From Hungatella sp. (lineage in GTDB: Bacteria; Bacillota; Clostridia; Lachnospirales; Lachnospiraceae), in contig JAAWBS010000001.1 in the NCBI GenBank assembly GCA_022792815.1, positions 1 to 64,000 on the forward strand: a stretch of DNA of 64,000 nt, in the 5' to 3' direction. Every line of letters begins with the position of its first letter. The first letter of the stretch is position 1. This document shows, piece after piece, positions 1 to 7,583 of the stretch. Under the pieces are notes generated by a model. That model was given only the letters and a program-made list of their open reading frames with translations. It was not told the origin of the DNA and did not search any database. The translations under genes were made by a program, and so were the position numbers.

Positions 1-23
1 GCCGACTTCCTATAATTTTCCAT
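1..23 (-). CDS. Start of an IS200-like TnpA transposase gene (partial)
   Basis: An ATG at 23-21 on the minus strand follows a GAGGAG ribosome site by five bases and opens a frame reading MENYRKS up to the window edge. IS200/IS605 TnpA proteins (small Y1 HUH transposases that act on single-stranded DNA) commonly begin with a similar N-terminus. Only seven full codons are visible, so the call depends on context. The rest of the gene, including the catalytic Tyr and the HUH motif, lies outside the window. Confidence 0.4.
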
Positions 24-30
24 GTTTTCT

Positions 31-75
31 CCTCAAGTTTAGTATCTCTACTTTTCCTTTTTCTAAACTTTGAGG
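31..75 (-). promoter_or_regulatory. Leader stem-loop masking the transposase ribosome site
   Basis: CCTCAAGTTTAG (31-42) pairs with CTAAACTTTGAGG (63-75) with a single bulge. On the minus-strand transcript the second arm contains the GAGG of the ribosome site that serves the ATG at 23. Such a stem would hide the site. IS200-type elements are known to limit transposase translation by leader structures of this kind; the match here is by position and pairing only. Confidence 0.5.
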
Positions 76-78
76 TAT

Positions 79-124
79 GGGGTTGACCTAAAGGTTTCGC
101 CTAGAAGGCGAGGGTTTTAACCCC
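79..124. repeat. Imperfect hairpin near the IS end
   Basis: GGGGTT (79-84) pairs with AACCCC (119-124), and CGCCT (98-102) pairs with AGGCG (106-110) inside it, giving a long irregular stem-loop. In IS200/IS605 elements a subterminal hairpin is the transposase recognition structure and can also stop transcription entering from outside. This is the most likely role. Confidence 0.5.
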
Positions 125-150
125 AGTATACAGACAATAAAAGCTGATCA

Positions 151-960
151 CGCAGCATTTAGGACAACCCTGGTCTTTAAAAAATCGTCCGCCGCCTCAA
201 AACTTCTGACTCCTGTTGTTCTATCTAGTATAACTAATTATTCTCAGAAATACAACTTTTGTTTTTTCTGCCAATAATAATTATACACTAACTTTTTCTT
301 TGGTGCGCATTTTTATCATACACCAATTTGCAACACTCTTTCCATAATCGTAAGCTGCTTTCCCCCTATTTCCCGCAGCATGCAAATCACAGTTCTTGGA
401 ATCAGGGAAGTTCATTACCCCTCACCGTACCGCTGGACTTTCGCTTTTTTACACTGAAATTAACCGAATTTATCGTCTGATTCGGGAAAATAAAGGCGTT
501 TTTTGTGGAAATCATAAAACATCAAGAACTTTCAATAATCTCTTCCAATCCGGAGCGAGCGCCCCAATGAGACAGATATTTCTATTTAAATCAAATCGGC
601 TTTGTAACCTTATTAGGAACTTTGTTAACAAATTTCGATCAAGCAAATTATTCTTATCCTGACCGCGCATTTAAAAATTATATCCGAAACTTCTACTTCT
701 GTCAGATCCTATACCTTCTTTCGCTCCAAATTTAAAGGGAGACTGCTGCATCATAATGCCACAGGTCTCCCTCAATGACTGATTTTATCGTTGTCTGCTA
801 ACTCCCGGTCTTATTCCCTGCGTTTATTACAGATTTTAAGTGCCAGCCGCATCAGCAGGATATCGCCTGCTCTCCTATTATTATATACAGGCTTTAGAAA
901 AATGATAATATGCGGAATCTGTATTCACAGTGTGGTTATCATATTAAACATTAGGCGAAA
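151..960. other. AT-rich region without a convincing gene
   Basis: Two short open frames (396-662 and 791-997 on the plus strand) have no good ribosome site and no recognisable sequence. One inverted repeat, GGGAGAC (737-743) with GTCTCCC (765-771) around a 21-base loop, may be an old terminator. The stretch lies between the IS end and the 3' end of the DUF6147-like gene and probably holds decayed or non-coding DNA. Confidence 0.5.
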
Positions 961-1488
961 TTACTCCTCTTCATCTGCGCTGCGGAAGACAGGGTAGGAG
1001 GTGAGGAGGACGCCGTCGGTTTGAGTAAGCTTACTCTCATACGAACCGCTTGGAGTCCTTACTTTATGGGTACACGTTAATCGGTAATAATAGTCAGCTG
1101 CATAATTATCCTCTTCAAACTCTACATAAGCATAGGTAATTTTTCCATCTGAATAATCATCACCATTAAATTCAAATGTATATGTCTTTACGGGACTCCA
1201 AGTTCCTGTACCAGCACTCTTTTTGCGCTGCAACTTTATAGTTATCTGCCCCCATTCAACACCTACATAAGATCTGAAATCCGCATAAATGCCAAGTACG
1301 CCTTCTCCCTCATTTGTTATCTCAGAAATTGCACTTCCTAAGTAACTGCTTCTCGGCTGTATCGGATTATCTTCACTCCGTGAAGAAGTCTGATTCCCAG
1401 TTGTTATTGTAGCCGCAAAAGCACTATTTACTCCTATTATCATTAAAGCTAGTACTAAACTAATTACTTTTAATATTCTTCTTTTCAT
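961..1488 (-). CDS. Secreted DUF6147-like protein
   Basis: The protein has 175 residues with a clear Sec signal peptide: a short basic start, a hydrophobic core and an alanine-rich cleavage region near residue 25. The mature part is rich in Thr, Ser and Tyr and looks like a small beta-rich exported domain; it resembles DUF6147 proteins of Clostridia, whose function is unknown. I start it at the ATG at 1488, seven bases after GGAGGA. An in-frame TTG at 1503 overlaps that ribosome site and is unlikely. It lies 20 bp after the DUF4367 gene and is probably co-transcribed with it. The gene is clearly more AT-rich than the window average, which suggests acquisition. Confidence 0.7.
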   Translation of the reverse strand: MKRRILKVISLVLALMIIGVNSAFAATITTGNQTSSRSEDNPIQPRSSYLGSAISEITNEGEGVLGIYADFRSYVGVEWGQITIKLQRKKSAGTGTWSPVKTYTFEFNGDDYSDGKITYAYVEFEEDNYAADYYYRLTCTHKVRTPSGSYESKLTQTDGVLLTSYPVFRSADEEE

Positions 1489-1508
1489 ACTTAAATCCTC
1501 CAAATTAT

Positions 1509-2303
1509 TTAATCTGCATCATTGTAAGGTTTAATACCTTTAACAATCTCTCCAAATTCCTGTACATCTACAACTCCCTCTAAAAAATAATACTGATTTC
1601 CATGAATAATTCGAGCACTCAACTCTACGCTTCCATTTTCTAATTCTTTCTGATAAATAGAAATTCTTTCATTTAAAAACGAATTATATACTTCCTGGCA
1701 TTCATTCAAATCTGAAGTATAACTCAATGAACTGGGCTTATCATTTAATCCTTGTAGAAAGAAAAGACTTCCAGTTCCATCTCCAAACTCCATTATACTT
1801 CTTTTTTTTGCTATTGTCGCCTCACTAAATACCATATTCTCTGGTAAATACGACAATTGTAAAACTTTAATATTCAATTCTTTCGCTATTTCTTCATATG
1901 TTTCCAGCACTGAATCTTCGACTAAATTATTTTTATTATTGAATGTCATCGCACGCTGAACATTCTCTTTCTCCCTCACCTCATAAGAATAATACTTCTT
2001 CGCCCCAACCCACATACTCCCGCTAACCAGCAGCGCCCCCAAAATTGTCGCCGCGATGAGGACCTTGGCCAGTCTCCGTATCCTGACAGATCTATGCTTT
2101 TTGACAGGTGTAACGTTTTCTCTGTCCAAACGATCCATGATCCGCTGCAGTTCACCTTCTGGTGCCTTGGGCAGCTGTCCATTCGCGGCAGCTATGGCCT
2201 GATCAAGTTCGTCTGCCAACTGCTGATCCTCAAACCCGAAAGCCTCTGCCATTTTCCGGTCTATGAAGTTGTCGTTTAATTCTAATTGCTCCTTATCCCC
2301 CAC
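1509..2303 (-). CDS. Anti-sigma-like membrane protein with DUF4367-type C-terminal domain
   Basis: The protein has 264 residues: an acidic cytoplasmic N-terminal part (about 1-75), a basic stretch, one membrane segment (about 80-102) and an extracytoplasmic domain of DUF4367 type. Such proteins usually sit beside an ECF sigma factor as its membrane anti-sigma partner; here the sigma gene is at 3592-4137 on the same strand, with murG reversed between them. The only usable start is GTG at 2303, with weak GAGGTG upstream. The frame stays open 30 codons further (to a TGA at 2396-2394) and reads like protein, so the N-terminus may have been lost when murG arrived. The gene changes from GC-rich to AT-rich near 1980. 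Confidence 0.65.
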   Translation of the reverse strand: MGDKEQLELNDNFIDRKMAEAFGFEDQQLADELDQAIAAANGQLPKAPEGELQRIMDRLDRENVTPVKKHRSVRIRRLAKVLIAATILGALLVSGSMWVGAKKYYSYEVREKENVQRAMTFNNKNNLVEDSVLETYEEIAKELNIKVLQLSYLPENMVFSEATIAKKRSIMEFGDGTGSLFFLQGLNDKPSSLSYTSDLNECQEVYNSFLNERISIYQKELENGSVELSARIIHGNQYYFLEGVVDVQEFGEIVKGIKPYNDAD

Positions 2304-2438
2304 ATGGCACCTCGCATATTCTCTCGAATTTCGGGAAATGATTTTTTTTGCAGCCTTTTCAAACTGAGCGGCAGCGGCTTCATCAAGCAGCCCTCAACCT
2401 GGAGTTGCTGTCATTCCGGTCAGCCGAACAAGAAAAGG

Positions 2439-2466
2439 TTGACTTTTCACTTGGATTGTTTAGTAT
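2439..2466 (+). promoter_or_regulatory. Candidate murG promoter
   Basis: TTGACT (2439-2444) and TAGTAT (2461-2466) are separated by 16 bases, in an AT-rich stretch just upstream of murG. The leader then carries a small GC hairpin (GCCCC 2484-2488 with GGGGC 2493-2497) before the AAGGAGG ribosome site. Confidence 0.4.
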
Positions 2467-2527
2467 ATTATAAGTAGGCGATGGCCCCTGTCGGGGCACA
2501 TATTATGCGAACAAGGAGGCTTATCTA

Positions 2528-3601
2528 ATGAAAAAGATCATATTAACCGGCGGCGGAACTGCCGGCCATGTGACACCCAATCTTGCGCTGATCCCCTCCC
2601 TCAAGGAACTTGGATATGAGATCCGCTATATCGGTTCCTATCAGGGAATTGAGAAAAAATTGATTGAAAATGTCGGTATCCCCTATGACGGGATCTCTTC
2701 CGGAAAGCTCCGCAGGTATTTTGACCTGAAAAATTTTTCAGATCCGTTCCGAGTCATAAAGGGGTATCAAGAGTCTCTGCGCCTTTTGAAGAAGTTCAAA
2801 CCGGATGTGATCTTTTCCAAGGGCGGCTTTGTAGCGGTACCTGTGGTTCTGGCCGCAAAGCATTACCACATTCCCACCATTATCCACGAGTCGGATATGA
2901 CTCCGGGTCTGGCAAACAAGCTGTGTATCCCATCAGCCAAAAAGGTCTGCTGCAATTTCCCGGAGACCCTTCCTTTCCTTCCAGAAGACAAAGCAGTGCT
3001 CACCGGTTCTCCGATCCGGGCCGAACTGCTGGAGGGAGACCGGCTGTCCGGCCTTAACTATGCCCATCTGTCAGCCGATAAACCGGTGATTCTGGTGATC
3101 GGCGGAAGTCTTGGTTCTGTGGCTGTCAACTCGGCGGTGCGCAGTCTGCTGCCTCGCCTGCTGTCTGACTATCAAGTAGTGCATATCTGCGGAAAAGGCC
3201 ATTTAGATGAAACCCTCATCGGCCTTGCGGGATATGTCCAATATGAGTATGTGGATGCGCCCCTAAAGCATCTGTTCGCCGCCGCTGACCTGGCCGTATC
3301 GAGAGCAGGAGCCAACTCCATCTGTGAACTTTTGGCTCTTCGCAAGCCCCATATCCTGATCCCTCTGTCAGCAGCTGCCAGCCGGGGAGACCAGCTCCTC
3401 AACGCCAAATCTTTTGAAAAACAGGGCTTCAGCACGGTTCTCTCGGAAGAATCGGTAACCGATGATACCCTTTATGAGGCCATCACGAGGACTTACCAAA
3501 ACAGAGCTTCTTTCATCCAACAGATGGAGCAGAGTCATCTGAGCAATGCCGTAAAGACCATCGTAAATCTCATCGAAGAATGCGCTGCTCATCAAAACTG
3601 A
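2528..3601 (+). CDS. murG: MurG: lipid II-forming N-acetylglucosamine transferase
   Basis: MurG transfers GlcNAc from UDP-GlcNAc to lipid I on the inner face of the membrane, making lipid II for peptidoglycan. The 357-residue protein has the expected two Rossmann halves: an N-terminal GGGTAGHVTPN loop (about 8-18), a second glycine-rich GGSLGS loop near 197-202, and the acceptor/UDP-binding stretch SRAGANSICELLAL near 257-270. Length is normal. Start: ATG eight bases after AAGGAGG. Unlike most Firmicutes, it is not in a division and cell-wall cluster. It stands alone, reversed between two genes that normally pair, and its last ten bases overlap the 3' end of the sigma gene. Confidence 0.93.
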   Translation: MKKIILTGGGTAGHVTPNLALIPSLKELGYEIRYIGSYQGIEKKLIENVGIPYDGISSGKLRRYFDLKNFSDPFRVIKGYQESLRLLKKFKPDVIFSKGGFVAVPVVLAAKHYHIPTIIHESDMTPGLANKLCIPSAKKVCCNFPETLPFLPEDKAVLTGSPIRAELLEGDRLSGLNYAHLSADKPVILVIGGSLGSVAVNSAVRSLLPRLLSDYQVVHICGKGHLDETLIGLAGYVQYEYVDAPLKHLFAAADLAVSRAGANSICELLALRKPHILIPLSAAASRGDQLLNAKSFEKQGFSTVLSEESVTDDTLYEAITRTYQNRASFIQQMEQSHLSNAVKTIVNLIEECAAHQN

Positions 3602-4137
3602 TCCATGGTTTTAAACTGCTCTTTCATGTATCGTCTGATTCTGAACACTCGCATCCTGAATGCAGAATTGCTGATGTTCAAAATCTCACACACTTCTGCC
3701 GCTGACCGTCCCTCTATCATAAAGAGGACGGCCACCTCGCGCAGACACGGTTTCATACTCTCGATCGATTTCTGTATCCTGTGCATCTCTTCGTGTTCGA
3801 TCAGATTGTCACAGATATCCCGCATCAGGTGACGACGCATGATCTCATATTCAACGGTAACATCTCCTGAGTTCATGCTTATGGACTTTCTCTTCTTCTG
3901 ATCGCGATGATAATCGGCACAGCGATTTTTCAGAATCCTGACCAACGTCCCTTTTCTGCGCGGCACATCCCACTCCAGAATATCATTCTCATATGAATCG
4001 ATAAACGCGCAGAATGTATCTTGGATCATGTCATCAACTTCATGTTCCGGAACACCTATGCTGAATGCGATCAGGCGAAGACCGCCTTGATGTTCTTCGT
4101 ACAGCGCCTGCAACAAATCTTTCTGCTCTTGTTGCAT
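3592..4137 (-). CDS. ECF-type RNA polymerase sigma factor
   Basis: The protein has 181 residues, the usual ECF size. Region 2 is visible near residues 10-90 (including the DDMIQDTFCAFI helix and a basic stretch after it), and a region 4 helix-turn-helix lies near 125-175 (EGRSAAEVCEILNISNSAFR). It should direct RNA polymerase to a small stress or envelope regulon. The ATG follows AGGAGA by six bases. Its natural partner, the DUF4367 membrane protein at 1509-2303, lies further downstream on the same strand but is separated by the reversed murG. Regulation is therefore likely disturbed or uncoupled here. Confidence 0.85.
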   Translation of the reverse strand: MQQEQKDLLQALYEEHQGGLRLIAFSIGVPEHEVDDMIQDTFCAFIDSYENDILEWDVPRRKGTLVRILKNRCADYHRDQKKRKSISMNSGDVTVEYEIMRRHLMRDICDNLIEHEEMHRIQKSIESMKPCLREVAVLFMIEGRSAAEVCEILNISNSAFRMRVFRIRRYMKEQFKTMDQF

Positions 4138-4208
4138 GATTTTCTCCTAATTTCGATCTCTCATCTGCTGCAGGAACTGCAAAGTCCGATACTTTCACAG
4201 ATTCACGC

Positions 4209-4625
4209 CTATAGATGAGCGGTTACTTCCCCAACTATCTCTGCCGATTCCTCTGCATCTGCCGAACCTGGTTTCCAGGCCACCATCTCCGGTCCGCCTT
4301 CGTAACGGGGAATGATATGCATATGAAAATGTTTTACCGTCTGTCCCGCAGCCTCCCCGTTGTTTTGTACCAGATTGAATCCGGCACAGCCTAAGCCGCT
4401 TTTCATAGCCCTTCCAATCTTTGCCGCCAGGCCCAGCACTTTGGCGCCTACCGCTTCATCCAGTTGACATAAATCCTGATAATGCTGCTTGGGCAGAATC
4501 AGGGCATGCCCTCTGGATGCCGGCCCCGCATCCAATATCACACGGAAGTCATCATCCTCATAAAGGGTTGCTGCCGGAATCGACCCATTTGCAATTTTAC
4601 AAAAAATACAATCATCTCTTACCAT
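4209..4625 (-). CDS. HIT-family nucleotide hydrolase/transferase
   Basis: The 138-residue protein has the HIT fold. A CxxC pair near the N-terminus (CIFCKI) could bind zinc, and the catalytic histidine triad is in KHFHMHIIP near residues 103-111. HIT proteins of the Hint branch hydrolyse adenosine phosphoramidates; the cell role in Clostridia is not clear. I start it at ATG 4625, preceded by GGAGGAGA at four bases, rather than six codons upstream where the frame begins. Its start overlaps the end of the rhomboid gene by seven bases, so the two are co-transcribed. Confidence 0.9.
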   Translation of the reverse strand: MVRDDCIFCKIANGSIPAATLYEDDDFRVILDAGPASRGHALILPKQHYQDLCQLDEAVGAKVLGLAAKIGRAMKSGLGCAGFNLVQNNGEAAGQTVKHFHMHIIPRYEGGPEMVAWKPGSADAEESAEIVGEVTAHL

Positions 4626-5254
4626 ATATTCTCCTCCATCCAACCGGTTCTCCTCTTTGGTTTCCGGTACAAGACCGCTCCCATCACCACTCCCAATACC
4701 AAGCCTGCCAAGTGGGCCACATTGTTGACTCCTTTGCTGGTAAATCCGTGGTAGAGAGAAAACGCCGCCAACATTACCATCTGCCTGGTACTCAAATCTT
4801 CCAAGCGTCCCCGATTTATGGCCACCGCGTACAAAAGCCCGCCGATCACACCGAAGATCGCACCGGAAGCGCCTGCCGATACCACAACATTCCCCCGGAC
4901 AAGATTGACTGCCAACGACACGACATTGGCACCGATCCCACAGACCAGATAAAAAACGGCATACTTTATCTTTCCCAACGCCCGTTCCAGGTTATCGCCC
5001 AGAACAAACAAAAGCAGCATGTTATTGGCCAGATGTTCCACTCCGAAATGAAGAAACACTGCTGTCAGAAGCCTCCAATATTCCTTTCCATACAGCACCG
5101 CAGGTTCATACACAGCGCCGCAGGCAGCCATGAACCTGGCATCCTCTGTGGAACCTTTCGTCTCCAGATACAAGAAAGCTGCCACATTAACCACGATGAT
5201 AGCGATATTTATGTAAGCGGTTTTGTGGTATCTGCTGAATTCCATCACTGTCAT
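4619..5254 (-). CDS. Rhomboid-family intramembrane serine protease
   Basis: The protein has about 211 residues with six predicted membrane segments. The rhomboid signature is complete: the HFGVEHLANN pattern in TM2, the serine motif GASGAIFG in TM4 and the catalytic histidine in NNVAHLAG in TM6. Rhomboids cut substrates inside the membrane; bacterial substrates are mostly unknown. I start it at ATG 5254 (five bases after CAGGAG). Starts at 5245 or 5293 are possible. It overlaps the HIT gene downstream and follows the Tad/FHA block with a 62-bp gap. Confidence 0.9.
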   Translation of the reverse strand: MTVMEFSRYHKTAYINIAIIVVNVAAFLYLETKGSTEDARFMAACGAVYEPAVLYGKEYWRLLTAVFLHFGVEHLANNMLLLFVLGDNLERALGKIKYAVFYLVCGIGANVVSLAVNLVRGNVVVSAGASGAIFGVIGGLLYAVAINRGRLEDLSTRQMVMLAAFSLYHGFTSKGVNNVAHLAGLVLGVVMGAVLYRKPKRRTGWMEENIW

Positions 5255-5316
5255 CAAACTCCTGTTTTTCCTTTGTTGGTGACATTTTATCATACCTTTT
5301 TCGGTTTGTTAAGGTT

Positions 5317-6729
5317 TTATTTCAACCGAAACTTCAAATCAGCGATGCTGATTTCGTCCCCGGGCTGTACGGCAACTGTCTCATTAGCCGACAGACAGCG
5401 CCCGTTGACAAAGGTGCCGTTGGTGGAGTTCAAATCCGTAATCTGATAGCCGTCCTCCGTCTCATCCACCCGCAGGTGAAGACGGCTGACTGTACTCTTT
5501 GTGATGATATAATCGCAGAGGCCCTCTTGTTTTCCGATGATAAACGGGTAATACGACAGAGGAATACATATCCCGTCTTCACTGACCAGACTGCGTGTCT
5601 CCTTCTCCTCTTCCCCGCTCCACAAAAGAGCAGTGCGCATCTCACTGATGCAGGGTTCTTCTGGCTGCCCGGAAGTCTCTTTCGGATTCTCCTCAAAAAC
5701 CATCTGCCACTGACCTGGCATGGCAGTGTCCCTGGGAGTTTCACCTGAGTTCATAAGCTGCGGTGGGAAATTGGCTGAATTCATTCCATTAGTCTGATTC
5801 GCTGAGTGTTCACTGAAAGATGTCTGATTGCAAGATAACTTGTTGTTTTGTGTTTGTGGATGAGATATTTGTTGATGAGATGATTGGTCATGAGAGGATT
5901 TCATCCAGAGGACTGTACCGCCTGCAGACAGCAGCACTCCTGCCAAGGACAGCCAGATTCCATAAACCTGAAATCCCTGTCTTCCCAGCAGCAGCCAGCT
6001 TGCCGCCGCCAGTAAAAGCATACCGGCTCCCGGCGCCAAATATCTGCCGATTCCAGGCCTGCTGCCGCAGGACCTTTCTCTCTCTGAGGCCGCCGGCATC
6101 CCGGCCTCCCATGACTTGGTCGTTTCCTCGTCTATTGTCTCACAGTTTTCCTGCTTACCTGAAGACCCCATTTTCGGATAATTTTCTTTCATCAGCCATC
6201 TGAGTAAATTATCCAGCCCATAATTCTCTTTCAGGCTCTCTCTGTAAAGACCATACACCAACACCACGGCTTCCTTGTCCTCATGGTCTGCTTTTCCCAG
6301 AAGATACTGCAAAAATCGGCTGAACTCCTGGGGAAAATTCCCATGCCTTCCGGGAATCAGACAAAGAAAGGGCTCATATTCCTCCGGATCCACATAGATG
6401 TACTCCGGGCTGAACAGAATCTGATCTTCTGTCAGAAGGTAATCTTCCATCCGGGTCAGCGTCCGCGCAATTCCCAGAAGAAGGCCTCGGATCTGGGCCG
6501 CACTGACCGTCTTGGTCTCTAAAAGGCGGCTCAGAGGCTGTTTGGATGTGATCTCATAACAGAAACGGCTGCGGTTATCCGTCTTCTTAATCCGAAATTT
6601 CAGCAGCCCTTCTATGGTATTGCCGATCATCATCCTGGCCTCAAATCCCGGCTCACCGGCTCCCTCCACGGCTATGATCAGATAATTCTGCCTCATCTCT
6701 CTGCTGTATTCTACTTCCATCTCCGGCAT
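5317..6729 (-). CDS. DUF6382 and FHA-domain membrane protein at the end of the Tad operon
   Basis: The 470-residue protein has an N-terminal domain of about 180 residues resembling DUF6382, then two membrane segments around 225-270, a low-complexity Ser/Gln/Asn linker, and a C-terminal FHA domain (about 395-470) with the typical SRLHLRV and NSTNGTFVNG motifs. FHA domains bind phosphothreonine, so a partner kinase is expected; the only Ser/Thr kinase in the window is at 51186-52637. Start: ATG 6729 in a TGATG overlap with the preceding TadE-like gene, after GGGAGG. It is probably an accessory or regulatory subunit of the pilus locus, which is inference from context. Confidence 0.82.
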   Translation of the reverse strand: MPEMEVEYSREMRQNYLIIAVEGAGEPGFEARMMIGNTIEGLLKFRIKKTDNRSRFCYEITSKQPLSRLLETKTVSAAQIRGLLLGIARTLTRMEDYLLTEDQILFSPEYIYVDPEEYEPFLCLIPGRHGNFPQEFSRFLQYLLGKADHEDKEAVVLVYGLYRESLKENYGLDNLLRWLMKENYPKMGSSGKQENCETIDEETTKSWEAGMPAASERERSCGSRPGIGRYLAPGAGMLLLAAASWLLLGRQGFQVYGIWLSLAGVLLSAGGTVLWMKSSHDQSSHQQISHPQTQNNKLSCNQTSFSEHSANQTNGMNSANFPPQLMNSGETPRDTAMPGQWQMVFEENPKETSGQPEEPCISEMRTALLWSGEEEKETRSLVSEDGICIPLSYYPFIIGKQEGLCDYIITKSTVSRLHLRVDETEDGYQITDLNSTNGTFVNGRCLSANETVAVQPGDEISIADLKFRLK

Positions 6730-7079
6730 CACTGCCTCCCTCCCATCTCTTCTGGTATCGTCAGCTTCCGCAGAGTCTCCTCAGGCTCATGAAACGGTAC
6801 GGTAATCTGTTTTTCCCAATCACCGCTCCTCATGTATCCTTTTACCCGTCCGGACTCTATGGATACATATCCCCAGGGCCATGATTTCTCCTGCGGCTCT
6901 TCCTGGCTGCGCCGCATCTGTACCGCGCAGTGAAGATTCATAACCCTGGTGATTCGCCCGCACTGGCCGTATGCCCCTTTTATCAGCACCGCCAAAGCCA
7001 GAATCACCATAGCCATCACATAGGAAGCCTCCACCGCTATGCCGGCAGACAGACCGCGCCCCTTTTTTCTCTTTTCCAT
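6729..7079 (-). CDS. TadE-like minor pilin
   Basis: The 116-residue protein has a basic N-terminus followed by a TadE-type membrane helix with the Glu of prepilin-like segments (IAVEASYVMAMVILALAVLI), then a short extracytoplasmic tail. TadE/F-type proteins are minor pilins or assembly factors of Tad pili, processed by the prepilin peptidase. I start it at ATG 7079, directly after AGGGAGGGAGAAGGG. The longer frame from 7181 overlaps the preceding gene and looks non-coding. It is joined by TGATG overlap to the FHA gene. Confidence 0.7.
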   Translation of the reverse strand: MEKRKKGRGLSAGIAVEASYVMAMVILALAVLIKGAYGQCGRITRVMNLHCAVQMRRSQEEPQEKSWPWGYVSIESGRVKGYMRSGDWEKQITVPFHEPEETLRKLTIPEEMGGRQ

Positions 7080-7150
7080 CCCTTCTCCCTCCCTGTGTGT
7101 TGACCACATTCCGCCAAGCGGCTTGCCTGAATCGTCAGGTGGTTCGTACA

Positions 7151-7561
7151 CTAGATCACGATCCACAACCCCACCGGCCACATGCAGGTCAGAAAGGGTA
7201 TGGTATCATTCCGAATATCTCCTCCGCCCCCGGCTCTCGCCAGGATCATCACCATGGCCAATAACCAGCTGATCCCAAAACTGCCCAGCAATAAGATCCA
7301 TGTCTCCTCTGCTGTCAGGTAACCTGCACTGGCCAGAATGAACCAGCCGTCCCCGCTCCCCATAGCCCCTCGGGTGATCCGTCCCAAAGTCAGGATCCCT
7401 GCCCCGGCAAGTACCCCGACAAGATGTCCGGTTATACCTGTACTCCATCCATAGAAAAATCCGCACAGACCGCAGACTATAAGGAGACGGCAGGAGACAC
7501 TTCTCGTCCTTTTGTCCGACACTGCCGCCAGAGTCAGACACAGAAACCAAAACCACCGCAT
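7151..7561 (-). CDS. Short A24-type prepilin peptidase
   Basis: The 136-residue membrane protein has four or more hydrophobic segments. The aspartyl peptidase pattern of the A24 family is visible: an aspartate in SDKRTRS near residue 16 and the GSGDGWF motif (GxGD) in the middle. These enzymes cleave the leader of Flp pilins at the inner face of the membrane. It lacks the methylase domain, as TadV/CpaA enzymes do. This is the second such enzyme in the locus (the other is at 15187-15783) and is shorter and more diverged. It may serve the TadE-like proteins beside it. Confidence 0.75.
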   Translation of the reverse strand: MRWFWFLCLTLAAVSDKRTRSVSCRLLIVCGLCGFFYGWSTGITGHLVGVLAGAGILTLGRITRGAMGSGDGWFILASAGYLTAEETWILLLGSFGISWLLAMVMILARAGGGGDIRNDTIPFLTCMWPVGLWIVI

Positions 7562-7583
7562 AAGATGTCCTCCCTTTGTCTTC

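Larger units (their letters stand above)
1..150 (-). mobile_element. Left end of an IS200/IS605-like element, cut by the window edge
   Basis: What is seen is a transposase-like gene start at 23 on the minus strand, a stem-loop that would cover its ribosome site (31-75), and an imperfect subterminal hairpin (79-124). This layout fits the left end of IS200-type elements, where a hairpin near the end is bound by the Y1 transposase and leader structure holds translation down. Only the end lies in the window, so the family call rests on the layout and seven residues. The outer boundary (about 125-150) is a guess. Confidence 0.5.

Noticed and set aside
396-662. 88-codon open frame on the plus strand
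   Set aside because: It has no ribosome site, lies in AT-rich non-coding DNA and has no recognisable protein pattern.
791-997. 68-codon open frame on the plus strand
   Set aside because: It overlaps the end of the DUF6147-like gene on the other strand and has no support.
4421-5446. 341-codon plus-strand frame opposite the HIT and rhomboid genes
   Set aside because: It is antisense to two well-supported genes; its His/Pro-rich translation is typical of a shadow frame.
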